64,000 nucleotides of DNA from Luzula sylvatica (GCA_946800325.1 OX326959.1:40600908-40664907); one strand, 5' to 3'; shown: positions 46,055 to 58,360, counted from the stretch's first letter. The notes: a model not told the origin generated them from the letters alone. Numbers and translations are program-made.

Positions 46055-46570
46055 TTTTGGAGTAGTGATGTATGTACTTTAGTATTCTCCTCCCACAATT
46101 TTTGACGACATAACATGATTTTTAAAAGAAAAATGTTGGACATACCCCCACCTCTTCTCCAAAAGGATTGATGACGTGATATGAATTAACACTTTAAAAT
46201 TAACATCTTAATTCATTGTTTGACATCTTAATTGGAAGTCCAATAATAAATTAAGATATTCGAACTATAAATTAAGATGTTAAACCATGTATTTATGTGT
46301 TAATTTTTAAGGTGTTAAATCATATTCATGTCACCAAGACTCTTGAGAGAAAGTTATAGGGATGTACTTCACTATTTTTATTTAAATTTTATTTTACATC
46401 TTAATTTATAATTTAACATTCTAGTTTATGATCTAACTATTTTAATTTATGGTTTAACATTTTATTAAAATGTCAAGTCATAAATTAATGTGGTAAAAAT
46501 TAAAGTATTCATCATATCTACATAATCAAGAGTTATGGGAAAGAATACCAGGGATATCCAACATTTTCCT
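46055..46570. mobile_element. Interleaved MITEs
   Basis: GGAGTAGTGATGTATGTACT (about 46053) is inverted at about 46350-46378 (GGGATGTACTTCACTATT). A second pair, AAAATGTTGGACATACCCCC (46128) and CCAGGGATATCCAACATTTT (about 46549-46568), overlaps it. Interiors hold repeated TTAACATCTTAATTTATAG words. A further copy with both motifs is at 50650-50890. Confidence 0.5.
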
Positions 46571-46657
46571 TTTATTTTATGGGCGCCTAAACAGCAACAA
46601 ATTAAATATAAACACTGTAGCCAGTACAGATAATACTTCAAAAAGATAATAATTGTT

Positions 46658-46665
46658 TATAAATA
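46658..46665 (+). promoter_or_regulatory. TATA box of the DUF247 pseudogene
   Basis: TATAAATA lies about 70 bases before the hAT MITE and in the position equivalent to the box at 53029 of the intact gene. Confidence 0.45.
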
Positions 46666-46733
46666 GGACTAGGTCAGAAAAAACATACGTGCATACACTT
46701 CAGTTAACCTTATAAGTAGTGAAGGCGAGAGAG

Positions 46734-46945
46734 CAGGGGCGGATCTTAGTAGGGGCCGCGGGGGGCGGTCGCCCCCCCAAGATTTTCGCCAAACAGTGTA
46801 TATATGTGGTGATCTAATGTATTTTATCAGTATAACAGTGTAAATTTTATTGTTTGCCCCCCCAAAAGAATAGTGCAGTGTAATTTCAAAACCAGTATAT
46901 ATTTCATTTTGCCCCCCCAAAAAATCGTGTCAAGATCCGCCACTG
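46734..46945. mobile_element. hAT MITE in the 5' leader of the DUF247 pseudogene
   Basis: The ends CAGGGGCGGATCTTAG and TCAAGATCCGCCACTG are near-perfect inverted repeats, flanked by the 8-bp duplication CGAGAGAG (46726-46733 and 46946-46953). At 212 bp with G- and C-runs inside, it is a non-coding hAT-type MITE. It lies in the leader exon region just upstream of CATCCATGGAGAGCTGAAAC. Confidence 0.9.
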
Positions 46946-47213
46946 CGAGAGAGAGAGATTCGTAACATCCATGGAGAGCTGAAACTCTCACTCAAAAAGT
47001 AAGTAAAATTTTCTGTTCTCCTTTAAAAAGAATCTGGTGTTTCTCTTTCTAGTTAAGATTTTTTACATTTCGTTCCAGACACACACATAATTAACCTCCA
47101 AGAGATATTGGTACTAGCAAAAATAATTTTTTTATTCTTTTTGTCAGCAAAGATGGCCTGAGAATCTTCAGAAACGAAAAATACAAAAAAGTATTTAGTC
47201 AAACAAGTCTGAG

Positions 47214-49602
47214 ATGTCTCAAGTAGATTATGGCAATATCGAAATAAAAAATCGATGATCCCTTGGCAATTCCATCAAGCAAAAGATAGAGAATCTACGG
47301 TTTAAGCCATTGGAAAGTAAACAATTCGCCATTTTTCGGGTGCCCACTTACATCCGAGAGATAAACAAGAACTTTTACGAGCCACGCATAGTCTCAGTTG
47401 GGCCGTATCATCGAGGTAGGACCCACCTCAAAGCCATGGAAGAACAAAAAATACGTTACCTAGAAAGGCTCCTCCTTGAAAACCCTGACATCACGTTGTG
47501 TGCGTATGTCAGGGAATTGTGAGAATTGGAGAATGCTGCGCGGAGATGCTATTATGAGAGAATCGATCACATGAGTAGTGATGAATTTATGACCATGTTG
47601 TTGCTCGATAGCGTCTTTATTATCCAAGTAGTCGTGAATTGGACATTCCGAAGCGATGATAATAAAGATATTGTTTATGATATCCCTTGGAATGTGCCTC
47701 TAATAAGGAGCCATATCTTGATGCTCGAAAACCAGATTCCCTTTTTCGTCCTGGAGAAAGTGTTTAAACTCTATTCAACCAGGAACGAAGATTATAGCTC
47801 CTCGAGCCCGTGCAACCATGACACTTGAGTCAATGTAGTGACCTCGAAAAGGCTTCCCTATTCGACGTGTTGGTCGGTTTTTTGGAGCATGGAAATGATA
47901 ACTTCCCCATACCAGGTCGAGATAACATTTATGATCATCTACTCCATTTCTACTACGACCGTTTCATGTCCGTGCAAGATCATCCGAGTCTATGTCTAAA
48001 AACATCCTTCCTCGAAAAGCTCAAACCGAATAAGGTATTCCCATTAATCTCCTCTAGCATTAGAAGGTTGACCATGAGAAAAAATTGTGGATTGTTGATT
48101 ACCAAACGTTCCCCGAGGATGATTCCATGTGCGACCGAGCTTACAGAAGCGGGGATAACTTTCAAAAGATCCGAATCTAAGAGTATTTTGGACGTGGGGT
48201 TTTTGTAGCGGGGTACTGAAAATCCCGTATATTCCTGTCGAGGAGAGCACAAGGCCTCGAATAATGAACCTAATAGCATACGAGCAGTGTAGTCGTCAGA
48301 AACAAAGGCCCCTCACGAGCTTTGCGGTATTAATGGATTGCATAATAAATACACCGAAGGACGTGCTCATATTGCAACAAGGAGGGATCATAGAGAATAA
48401 ACTTGTTGACGAAAGCGAGGCGGCCATTTTTTTCAACCAGCTCAGGTATTTTCTCATGGTTCTGAATATCGGTATCGGAATCGGACTCGGTCGGGTCTGG
48501 AGACTCGGGACTCGGCCGACTTGGACAAGACTCGGGCGAGTCAAAAAAAAAATCGGACTGCTAGTAAAAAAATCGGAAAAAATAGAAAAAAAATTAAAAA
48601 AATTATTTGAAAAATATATAAACATTCATAAACATGATACACACAAATTCAACTCATGAAACTCAAATTACTACATTAAAAAAATTACATTACCTAAGAA
48701 AATTAGTACATTAAAAACTTCTACTGCCAAAAACTGTGACGAGCGGGTTGCGTTGTATAATCATTATCTTCATATTGATCATGAGGAGGAAAATACATTT
48801 GTAAATTTGTATTGTCGAAAATGTTCATCATTGATTCGAAGGGTGATCGGTTTTCGTGTTGTGTGTTACCAGTATACGGATCGGAACAGTTTTCATTATT
48901 TGCGCTTGCAGTTGAACTTATATCCATTCCTGAAAAATTAGATCCCTCACTATAATTAGAGCCGTCATAAAAGTACGGTGCCTGGAGGTTCCTCTGCATA
49001 TCAGGATTGTCTTCCCTCACTATAATTAGAGCCGTCATAAAAATATATAATAAATTAGGAAAAGTTTGATTGGCTCTAACAAAAATATATAAACATATAA
49101 AAATCAAAAAAAAAAAAAATCGGGTTATCGGATCCGATTTATCCGGGTCAATATCGGATCGGTGGGGTCCGAGTCCGAGTCAACTCGGCCGAGTTTTTTT
49201 TTAACTCGGCCGATTCTCAGAACCATGTATTTTCTTTCTTTTTTACATCTAAAGAAGATGATAAAAAAATTATCTAGTTTCATTAAGAATTAGAAAAATC
49301 CCTATAAATATTTTTCTTGAAAACTTGTTATATCAAGTAACTTAAAATTAAAAATCATAAAATTTCCGCTAAGCAGGTACTGCTCTTATCTCGACTACGA
49401 CGAGCACCACTTGGCCGGTATATTCAGAGAAGTGAAGAAATACTGCGAGTCCAAGTGGTAGAAATATAGGGCGAAACTATGCCGTGATTACTTCAGTAGC
49501 CCTTGGGCGATTATCTCTTTCTTTGCTGCAGTTTTTCTTTTGCTGCTAACCGCAATTCAGTCTCACTACAGAGTTTTATCATACTATCGTCCCCAACATT
49601 AG
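47214..49602 (+). pseudogene. DUF247 family pseudogene
   Basis: The order of conserved DUF247 blocks matches the intact gene at 53692: FRVPTYIREINKNFYEPR, VSVGPYHRG, CYYERIDHMSSDEFMTMLL, LENQIPFFVLEKVFKL, IMNLIAYEQCS and MDCIINTPKDVLILQQGGII, and, after the intron, YFSSPWAIISFF-like sequence ending in a transmembrane segment. It is disabled by a TGA after about 14 codons, a stop at 47520-47522, a TGA at 47826-47828, a frameshift and stop near 48206, and TGG-TAG in the last exon (about 49460). The intron after FFNQLR carries a 773-bp hAT element. Most lesions are point changes, so the gene died some time after duplication. DUF247 proteins are plant membrane-associated proteins of mostly unknown biochemistry. 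Confidence 0.9.
48455..49227 (-). mobile_element. hAT transposon in the DUF247 pseudogene intron
   Basis: The ends CATGGTTCTGA and TCAGAACCATG are perfect 11-bp inverted repeats, flanked by the 8-bp duplication TATTTTCT (48447-48454 and 49228-49235). Insertion was two bases after the exon end, so the GT of the donor survives. A minus-strand frame inside (about 48721-49000, with QYEDNDYTTQPARHSFWQ at the end) looks like the C-terminal remnant of a protein-coding element; the transposase core is missing. Subterminal words CTCGGCCGAGT and GGACTCGG lie at both ends. Confidence 0.93.
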
Positions 49603-50640
49603 AATTAGAAATTCCGTAGCGAAACAATGATTCATGTTGTGTAAGTAATTTATTCAGCACAATACTATCTCTTGTTGGCATGTTAGTGAAAGAAAGAAAT
49701 TCTAAACTTTGGTAATTTGTTAGTTCAGAGGTAAAATATGTATCGATTAGTGAGTGACTTATTTGTTAATTATGAGCTGAATTTAGTATTTACTTACTTG
49801 AATATGTTAGTTTGTTTGGAGGTGTGATTTATTATTTGTAAGTTATTTGTGGTTAAATGATTGATTACTTGTAAAAAAATATTTAGGTTTTAACTAATAT
49901 GTTGCGGTTTGTAAACTTTATTTTTTGTTTGTAAAAAAAGGACTATTCGCATTAGTTACTATGACTAAGCGAAACAACGAATAAGAAACTGAATTGGTCT
50001 CAAATTCTAATGATTTGTCAATTAGGAATTGAATCTTTTAACTTGAGCTTAATTAAGCCAGAATTAAGTTCCTTAGGGCTTAATCACCACTGACATCATA
50101 CACTTAATCGAGAGTAAAAGAAAGAAATCAAGATATTTCGAAGAAATTCCAATATAATTCGAAATAATTTGTAAAATTCGATTAACCCATGAAAAGGTTT
50201 CAAAATAGTAATTAGATAAAAAAATAGACTTTGTAATAAATAATTGAAATTATCTATTTAAATTTGATGTACTATCTCTTACAGTAGTAATATTTATTTA
50301 ACTGAACAAGAGAAAAAATGATAAATATCTGGATCAGGAGTTCAGTAGATTCTTGGTTTATACGGTGCTTTGAAAATCAGTACTATAGTGTTTTGCCTTT
50401 CTTTCATCCCAATTATGTTGTTATTATGTTTTGTCCCTTCCAAACTGAAATTATTGAAATTAGTGGAAGTTAAACATGCTTTTTCAGCGTGGATATTAGA
50501 ATTAATGACTATAAATAATGATTTAAGGTTCTAGTGTGTGTGTGTGTGTGTGTTTAGTTAACCGAGTGGAACTGTGGAAGAAGAGATTCCTTTTGGCTTC
50601 TCAGGTCAAGGTCATTGACGACTAGTTCATAATTAAAAGA
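49603..50640. other. Intergenic between the DUF247 copies
   Basis: Downstream sequence of the pseudogene partly resembles that after 55290 (for example TATACGGTGCTTTG and CTTTCCAAACTGAAATTA at 50358-50460 against 55710-55770), so the duplicated unit extends beyond the coding region. A (GT)n run is at 50538-50552. Confidence 0.5.
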
Positions 50641-50649
50641 TGGTTTTAT

Positions 50650-50890
50650 TTAAGAGTAGTGATGTACATCCCTAGTACTCTCTCCCCCACATTCTTGACG
50701 ACTAGGATATGGTTTAAAACTTTCAAAATTTAACATCTTAATTTATAGTTTAATTATTTCAATTTATGATTGAACATACAATTAAGATGTTAAATCATGA
50801 ATTAAAGTGTTAATTTTTAAGGTGTAAAATCATATCTACCTCATCAAGGGTGTGGGGGGAGAGATGGGGGTATGTCCAACATTTTCCTTT
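50650..50890. mobile_element. MITE related to 46055-46570
   Basis: It starts GAGTAGTGATGTACATCCCTAG and ends GGGGGTATGTCCAACATTTTCC, with repeated TTAACATCTTAATTTAT words inside. Confidence 0.5.
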
Positions 50891-52980
50891 ATTTAAAGAC
50901 ACAACTAAGGTTGTAATTACAAGAATAGACATCATAGTTTTGAAATTACAAAAATGACACTATGAACTTTTTAAAAGTCTAGAGTTTGTTAAATTTAATT
51001 TTCGTTCATATTATACTTACACCCCATATTGTACCATTGTTGTACCCAAAAAATACTATATTTTTATTTTCTTTAAACAAATAAAAGTGCACCTATTAAA
51101 AATATTTATATTTTATAAAATAATATATCTAATAGTATTTTATTTCGCAAATAAAAATCATATTTTCAAAAATATTTTGCACAAACATTATTACATTTAA
51201 ATATAAAATTATATTCTCATTGTGATAATTTGAAAAATCATACTATATTTTTTATACAAGGAGATGAGAAAAAGTTGAGCGGATAGATGGACAGAGAAAT
51301 GGAAGGAGGAGACTCCAAGTCATTAGTGAAATACACGGAGCTCTGGAGAGTGAAATATAGAAATTTTTTCGGGACGACAAAATACAGGAATTTGAGGGTC
51401 AAAATACAATACATCATAAATCAAACAATATATTTCAAGCTAATTCAGAATTTTGAGTTACATATCCCTCAAAAACCCTCAAATCAAACATGCCCTAAGT
51501 AGTAACCTCGGATACTTATTATCATCATCCAATTTAACTTAATATGGCATGATGAATATTAATTATATAAATCAATTATTACTTATTTTGGTTGACTATC
51601 ATGTTAAATATCATATGTATTAACTAGGATATAGAGGAGGTTGTGATGGTGAAATATAGGGTCATGGTATAGAGATGACAATCAGGGAGTCTGGTCGGGT
51701 GATTTCGACTTCATATTATTTCAATTTGCGGATTATTCGACTTGTTGAGTTATTCGGGTCGCGGGTCATTCGATTTGCAGGTTATTCGGTTCCGAATCGT
51801 TTCGGTTTTTGTTCCATTTTGGATTCGTGTCATTCGATTTCGGTTCGATTTCAATTTTGGATCGTTGACTTTTCGACATTTTCAGTTTGGATCGGGATCG
51901 GGTTCGGGTTCGGATGGGTCAAGTAATCTTTTCGGATAGGTCATATTTTGTCAACTCTAATAATATATGATGCGTAAAAGTTAACATACATGTTAATTGA
52001 TCTAATTTTTTTTAATAAACTTCCAATGAAAATTTGAATAAATTATGAGTCATTAGTTCAGTCCCACTTGATTAAATTTAAGAGACAAAATATCTTCTCC
52101 GTTTAATATTAATAAACTTACCTCTTTGAATTAAGTATTAAGTAGTATATAGATGAAGTCTGATGTGAGCCGTCAGTATTATTTTTTTTGTATGATTCAG
52201 AAAAATTCTCGTTCTTTTTTACACTGTTTAAGTATTCTTTATCCTATATTCTTTCTTTTATAAGTGGAGGATCTTATCATAATTTTTTGGAGAAGCCAAA
52301 TTAAAGACTGGATCTGAAATTATCATGTACGATTTTTTTTTGGAGGAAAGGACAAACAGTAAATTCTACATTGTTATACTAATAATATATATAGGATCAT
52401 TAGATATATAAACTGTTTGACGGAAATTTTGAAGGGGCAAATGTCTCTTATGATCCCCTATTAAGTATTGAAATTAATGTTTTAATATTTTATATAATAA
52501 CATTATTAATAATTTGGGGCAGGATAATATAATTAATTATGTGTGAAAATATAAGAGATGCATATTAAATTTAGAGATGTCTATTGACATTAATAAGTGT
52601 TTATTGATTTAAATAAAAGTATCTAAAATTTAGATAGTTACGGATGTATGTTTGGAATGGTGTTTTTTGGAGACATATAAAATTCCTATATATATAGGAA
52701 TATCACTGTACCGAATTACAAAAATATATACAAAAAAAACTTTGACCTTTCCTTTCCGTGCGCGTGAAAGAAAAAAAAGACAGAAAGTTAATTGTCTTCT
52801 GTGACTCTCTCTCTGCAGTGTTGTATTTTTCTTCTTCCATTCATTCAGTTTTTATCCTCGTGATATTAAACTCCCAAATTCTTTCCCCAATCAATAAATT
52901 CTTTGCCGAGAGACGTTTATCACTTCAATTAGTTATCTTAGATTTACAATACAACATGGTTGGAACGAGAGTGAAGGGAG
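50891..52980. other. Intergenic, remnants of two elements
   Basis: CCCTCAAATCAAACATGCCC at 51477-51496 is an isolated right end of the same Harbinger family as 14526-16907. At 51672-51957 TAGAGATGACAATC and TTGTCAACTCTA border TTCGGGTTCGG-rich sequence like the hAT at 31648, but without a matching target duplication. No gene is convincing. Confidence 0.45.
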
Positions 52981-53028
52981 GGGCACAGTAACATTTCCCA
53001 TATGATAAGGCTGGCTGACCAACTACAT

Positions 53029-53035
53029 TATAAAA
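53029..53035 (+). promoter_or_regulatory. TATA box of the intact DUF247 gene
   Basis: TATAAAA in the context ACATTATAAAAGTCA. The leader exon containing CATCCATGGAGAGTTGAAAC follows about 75 bases later and is conserved in the pseudogene copy. Confidence 0.55.
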
Positions 53036-53139
53036 GTCATTTTCACCTAGTAGCCATTAGAGAAGAGAGGGAAGTTTGTGTTTGTGACTGAGGACGAATT
53101 TCTTAGCATCCATGGAGAGTTGAAACTCAAATTTTAGAG

Positions 53140-53621
53140 GTAAGATTCACCTTCACTCCTTCATTCTTCTTTTTGTTCTACTCTTTGCAGTTTTAGTTTG
53201 TTACGATTTGAACCCCATGGTGAATAAACTTGTGATGGTTGTCAGCAGTTGCACAGTTCCAGTTGCTGGATTCATCACTTGGCCATGTTATGTTTGTTTC
53301 CAACAATTTAATAAAAAAATATTAGTTTCCAACAAAAATACTTTGTGCTCGACCTATAATAGTTCTGCCGATGGATGGGATTTGGATAGAATTGAAGTAA
53401 TATCCAAATCGAAATCCGATAAAGAGTTGAGTTCCGAATGCAAGTGTTAATCCATTGGAACATCAAGATTCATGGGATTTTAATTTATATTTTAGATCTG
53501 ATTTTTATTCACATCAAAATAATATATCCCATTTTTTAAAGTAAATACCTTGTCGCCAATTTCTTAATTGATTAACCCTATATGAAATTCCCAACACGTT
53601 TTTTTTTTACCTTTTTACTAG
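53140..53621 (+). other. Predicted 5'UTR intron of the DUF247 gene
   Basis: Donor TTAGAG|GTAAGA and acceptor TTTTTACTAG precede the coding exon. The pseudogene keeps the corresponding donor (AAAAA|GTAAGT) and acceptor (TTTTTGTCAG). Inferred by comparison of the two copies; no transcript evidence. Confidence 0.45.
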
Positions 53622-53691
53622 TAAAAGATGGCTTGAGAAACTTCACAAGAATAAATACCGAAGAAGTTATTAATCAAGGCAAAAAGTAAAT

Positions 53692-55289
53692 ATGGCTCAA
53701 TTAGGTTATAGTGATACCGAAATAACAATTGATATCGATGATCCCGTGACGATCTCTATCAAGAAGGAGATCGAAAATGTTCTGTTCGACCCATCAGAAA
53801 GCAAGCCATTCACCATTTTTCGAATGCCTTCATACGTCCGAGAGAGAAACAAGAACTTTTATGAGCCACGGGTAGTCTCGATTGGGCCATATCACCGGGG
53901 TGCGGCCCACCTCAAAGCCATGGAAAAACAAAAAAGGCGTTATGTACACAAACTCCAACACGATAACCCTAGCATGCCATTGGATGAGTATGTTCGAGAT
54001 ATACGGAAATTGGAGAGTGCTGCGCGGGAATGCTATTATGAGGGAATCGATCATATGAGCAGCGATGAATTTATAACCATGCTGGTGCTAGATAGCATAT
54101 TTATCATTCAAGTAGCCGTGAGTTGGATGTTCCCAACCAATGATAGAGATGTTGTTTGCGATATCTCTTGGAATGTGCCTCTAATAAAGAGTGATTTGTT
54201 GTTGTTGGAGAACCAGATCCCTTTTTTCGTTCTTATGGAAGTGTACAAACTTTATTCAACCACGAATCAAGGTTGGTATTATAGCTCCTCGTGCGCAACC
54301 CCGTCAAACTGTGACACGTCGAGTCAAGAGAGTGATTACGAAAAGCCTTCCCTATTCGAAGTGCTGGTAGGGTTTCTAGATCATGGAGATGAGAATTACC
54401 AGATACCGGGTCCAGATAGAATCTTTGATCATTTACTCGATTTCTACTACGACTGCTACATGTCCATACAAGAGCGTAAGAAACCTCTCGAAAAGCCCAA
54501 ACCTAAGAAGAGATTCTCTTCTATCTCCTCCAGCATTAGAAGGCTGACCCTGAAGAAAAACTGTGCATTGGGGACTACTACACGTTCGCCGAGAATGATT
54601 TCGTGTGCAACGGAGCTCAAAGAAGCAGGAATAACATTCAAAAGATCCGATTCCAATAGTATTTATGGTGTAAATTTTTCTAGCGGGGTTTTGAAAATCC
54701 CGTATATTACAATTGAGGAGAACACAATGCCTCGAATAATGAATCTCATAGCGTTCGAACAATGTAGTTGTCAGGAGCAAAGACCCTTCACGAGCTACGC
54801 GATATTAATGGATTGCATAATAAATACGCCGAAGGATGTGCTCATATTGCAACAAGGAGGGATAATAGAAAACAAACTGGGCGACGAGCCCAAGATGGCC
54901 ACTTTTTTCAACCAATTGAGGTGCTTTTTTTATTTCATAAAGAATCAAAAAATGGCCCTAAAATGAAAAATCATTTTTCGTAACCTCACCTTTTTTTTGT
55001 ATAATTAGAGACTACGACTTGTAGTATTAATTATTAATCTAGAGGAAATACTCCATTAATCAGGTACTGCTGCATTGTGGACTATGAGAAGCACCACTTG
55101 GCTGGTTTATTCCAAGAAGTGAAGAAATATTGTGATTCAAAGTGGCCGAAATATAGGGCGAAACTATGCCGTACTTACTTCAACAGCCCTTGGACGATTA
55201 TCTCTCTCATTGGTTGTGTTTTTCTTTTGATTTTGGCTGCAATTCAGTCTGGCTATGGAGTTTTATCATATTATGGTCCCCAGAATTAG
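53692..55289 (+). CDS. DUF247 family protein, intact
   Basis: Coding exons are 53692-54920 and 55064-55289, joined through AG|G (Arg410) by a 143-base intron with GT..AG ends; the product is 484 aa, a normal length for the family. DUF247 blocks in order: PRVVSIGPYHRG (59-70), CYYEGIDHMSSDEFITMLVL (114-133), LLENQIPFFVLMEVYKLY (171-188), a variable loop (190-216), CATELKEAGITFKRS (305-319), IMNLIAFEQC (349-358) and MDCIINTPKDVLILQQGGII (373-392). The C-terminal exon has YFNSPWTIISLIG (448-460) and one hydrophobic helix to about residue 480, so the protein is probably membrane-anchored by its C-terminus. Without splicing, the first exon would stop soon after FFNQL with no membrane segment. Biochemical function is unknown; some grass DUF247 genes act in self-incompatibility, but nothing here shows that role. 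The start is supported by the matching ATG of the pseudogene. Confidence 0.95.
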
Positions 55290-56515
55290 AAATTACGTAG
55301 TGAAATACATTTCATGTTGTCCGAGTCTTAATTATAAATTATGTGTAGCTTTGTGAGTTGTGATTAATTTGTTATGAACTATACATGTTTTTTTTTTTTT
55401 TTTGCTTGTCTCAATGTGCTATTTTCCGAAGATAAACGTGATCACAATAAACGGTATAGTAATACAAATGCATCTGTTACCTTCAATGTAAATATTCTAT
55501 GTGAATATCAATCCCTTTATAGCTTGTATGATTTTAGATATTTTTACAGTCTGAACATTTTTAACAAGTAGTTAAACCAAACCAGATAGTCTAGCTTCGA
55601 TGTTAAGAAAACTTAGAAAACAAAGATACTGCTAAGTGAGAATATTCTAATTAACATAGCAACTACTCCATGAGTTGTTTGGGAATCATCTTTTCACAGA
55701 TTCCGGTTTATACGGTGCTTTGGTTTCAATTTTGTTGTATTATATTTGGCCTTTCCAAACTGAAATTAGTGGAAGTATAAAGATGCTTTTACAGCGTGGG
55801 TTTATAATTAATGATCTATATAAACCAATCACGATTTAATGTGATTTTCGTCAATGTCCAAAGCACCCTAGCCAAGGGTCACTGACTCACTCAAATGGTC
55901 CCGGCCCCTTCCCTTCCTCAAGTCAAGCTGTTTTCTAAAATTTGCAACTAGTTAGGCCTGTTCGGACGTGGAGTTTTGGATCATGGTCAGGTCAGGTCCG
56001 GTCCAGTATTTTTCGAGGCATATGACAATAAAAAAAGACTTCATATCACGAAATAAAATACAAATATGTTACCGAATAAATAATTTGCATATGAATTTCA
56101 CGTGAACTAAGGTCCACTATATTTCTACCATAAATATGACTTCGGAATTGATTCGGTAATTTATTTCGGGACATTTAGCATTATTCCTATGCCAATTACT
56201 ATTATGAAAACTTGCAACTAAAAGAATTAATATTATTTCATGTTAATTTTTTTCCTAAATTGTCCTGAAAATCTCTTGCTAATTTTTTTCCTAAATTGTG
56301 GTGAAAATTTTCAAAAAAACCCACTATATTTTGCTGAAAGAATTTGGAGGCTTGTATATTTTGTTGCACTGTACATATACGAATACGTGTATCGTACTGG
56401 GTACTATACAGATACTGCGATTTTCGAAATTCTTAGGATATGACACATTTACATAACAATAATAATAATATATAATTAATTTTGTACAAATAGTTTTTTT
56501 AATATATTATTCATG
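55290..56515. other. Downstream intergenic
   Basis: It shares blocks with 49603-50460. No gene is seen; the short frames at 55374 and 56240 are AT-rich without family signal. ACCCACTATATTTTGCTG and a TACGAATACGTGTATCG stretch near 56380 suggest a degenerate repeat. Confidence 0.45.
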
Positions 56516-56516
56516 A

Positions 56517-56518
<2 letters not shown>

Positions 56519-56576
<58 letters not shown>
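56519..56576. repeat. (TA)n microsatellite
   Basis: About 29 TA units directly bordering the MITE at 56577. Confidence 0.95.
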
Positions 56577-56579
<3 letters not shown>

Positions 56580-57101
56580 CTAGGTTCGATGGCCAACACC
56601 CTTGTTTGGCCAACTCGGCCAACAACGTTTATTTCTCAAATTATATAAATGAAAATTAATTTTTTACCGTATAGTTGTAATATATATCATTTAGATATGT
56701 TGTAGAACAAATTTTGTTTCATTTGTATTTTTCTATCTAACAAAATCGATAACATATTTTCACAACCGTCTATTTCGGTATTTTTTTTGGATTTCGATGA
56801 AAGAAAAGTCGAAACATTGTAAAAATTAATCTTAAGTCTATATATATCATTTAAATTAAATCCAATGAAAAAAATTCAAATTTTAAAATTGATTTCGTGA
56901 CGAATCATGTCGTAAATATTGTCATCCGTCAATATCTTTACGTATCATGATGGAGATGATAAAAATATTTATTTTTCATAAAATTAAATCTATATCCTTC
57001 TCAAGTGATGTATATCACATCTATGCGGTTGGATTTTTATTTTCATGTATATATTGTGAGAAATAAACGTTGTTTGCCGAGTTGACCAAATTGAACCTAG
57101 C

Positions 57102-57103
<2 letters not shown>
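56577..57103. mobile_element. MITE with about 45-bp TIRs inside (TA)n
   Basis: GGGCTAGGTTCGATGGCCAA with CGGCCAACAACGTTTATTTC is inverted at the right end as GAAATAAACGTTGTTTGCCG and TTGAACCTAGCCC. TA repeats lie on both sides (56519-56576 and 57104-57133), so the target was a (TA)n tract and any TA duplication is invisible. The 527-bp element has no coding sequence. The family is uncertain. Confidence 0.8.
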
Positions 57104-57134
<31 letters not shown>

Positions 57135-57559
57135 AAAAGAGTGAGCAACGGACAAATAAAAAAAATGAACATAAACAAGTAAAATAGGAGAAAAAATACA
57201 TACCCAACAAATACAAAACAGTCAACAAGATAAACTACATACTATTAATCAATCAAAGAGAGAAGATACGTAACTCACAAAGAAAGAAAGTATTTGGAGA
57301 AATTAAAGTTTTATAATGAGTAGAGGGGGAAAGTTTTATAATGAGCAATGACCCAATAAAAACCCAAAAAGTAGTTATTTGATAAAATCGGAACAATAAT
57401 ATAATTTAGTCCCACGGCTTCATTATCATACAATAGCTCTAATTCTAAACGTATCACCAGAATATGACACGTGGCCCATGTTCTCTCCTTTTATGTTCCC
57501 TTCTTCTTCCGCCAAAAAAAATAATAGTATGGTCCTTTCTTTTTCTTCATTTCCGCACC

Positions 57560-58360
57560 AAAAAAAATACCCTAGACGCGACCGAGAATAGGAAAAAGAA
57601 AGCCATGGCGAGAAAAGTGAAAGCGATGGCGTGAGCGAGAAAAGCGAAAGCGATGGCACAAGGCGGGGCAGGTCATGGCGTGAAGCGGAACAGGCGATGG
57701 TGCGAGGCGGAGCAGCCCTACGTCCTGAATCGTCAAACCCTAACCCTCACAAGACCTGCGAGAGAGATACTACGGCACATTTCTTCAAACGGCCAGACGA
57801 CGTTTTCGCTTCTTTTCAGAAGAAATCTCCTACTTGATAATAATGGTTAGCATTTTTTCAGATTGGTTGTGTGTTCGTGTTGATTCGACTGATATTAGTA
57901 TCTAGGGTTTGCGAGACTTCTTTTCCTTTTTCGTTCGATGCCTAATTCTTTCCATTTATGACTTAAATTGGCCTCGATTTTGATATCTGTCATTTACTTA
58001 TTATTTTTCTTTTCTTCTATTTTAGTTGAAACATTTCGTCGGTTCTGTATAAATTGAATTATTTTATTTGATGATTTTTTCAGGTTAATTCCAATATATT
58101 GATTCGGACCTGCGAAATTCTCTGCGTGTTCAAGTCTTGCCAGATCCGCTGTTTCAGGGGCTTGCAAAACCCTCTAACTTTTCGAGTCTTGCCAGATGGA
58201 GCGACGAAAAAAGGAAAACAACACTCTTCTCATTTGCGCAGTCGTGAGGAAACCCTATCAACAAAGAAGAGGGGGGGGCAAACGTTGGCGAAACCAAGCC
58301 GTGACCTGCCCCGCCTAATAAACGCATCTTTTCGCTCTATATTTTTACTCTAATTCGTAC
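57560..58360 (+). other. Exon-like GC-richer sequence, unassigned
   Basis: At 57650-57845 an open frame in GC-richer sequence ends near AATAATG|GTTAGC, a possible donor; TTTTTTCAG|GTTAATTCC at about 58083 is a possible acceptor, with a second GC-richer stretch to 58340. CAAACCCTAACCCTCAC and TCTAGGGTTTGCG suggest a plant 5' leader. I recognise no protein. It could be a non-coding transcript, a gene stump or sequence captured by the Helitron that ends at 59434. Confidence 0.25.

Noticed and set aside
48296..48625. Minus-strand frame in the DUF247 pseudogene and hAT element
   Set aside because: It spans the border between the host exon and the transposon and so cannot be an ancestral gene.
46734..55289. 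Possible self-incompatibility-like locus (DUF247 with small Cys-containing peptides)
   Set aside because: In grasses DUF247 genes sit with small secreted stigma proteins, but here the small proteins lack signal peptides, are 18 kb or more away, and nothing shows reproductive expression. The analogy is not evidence.
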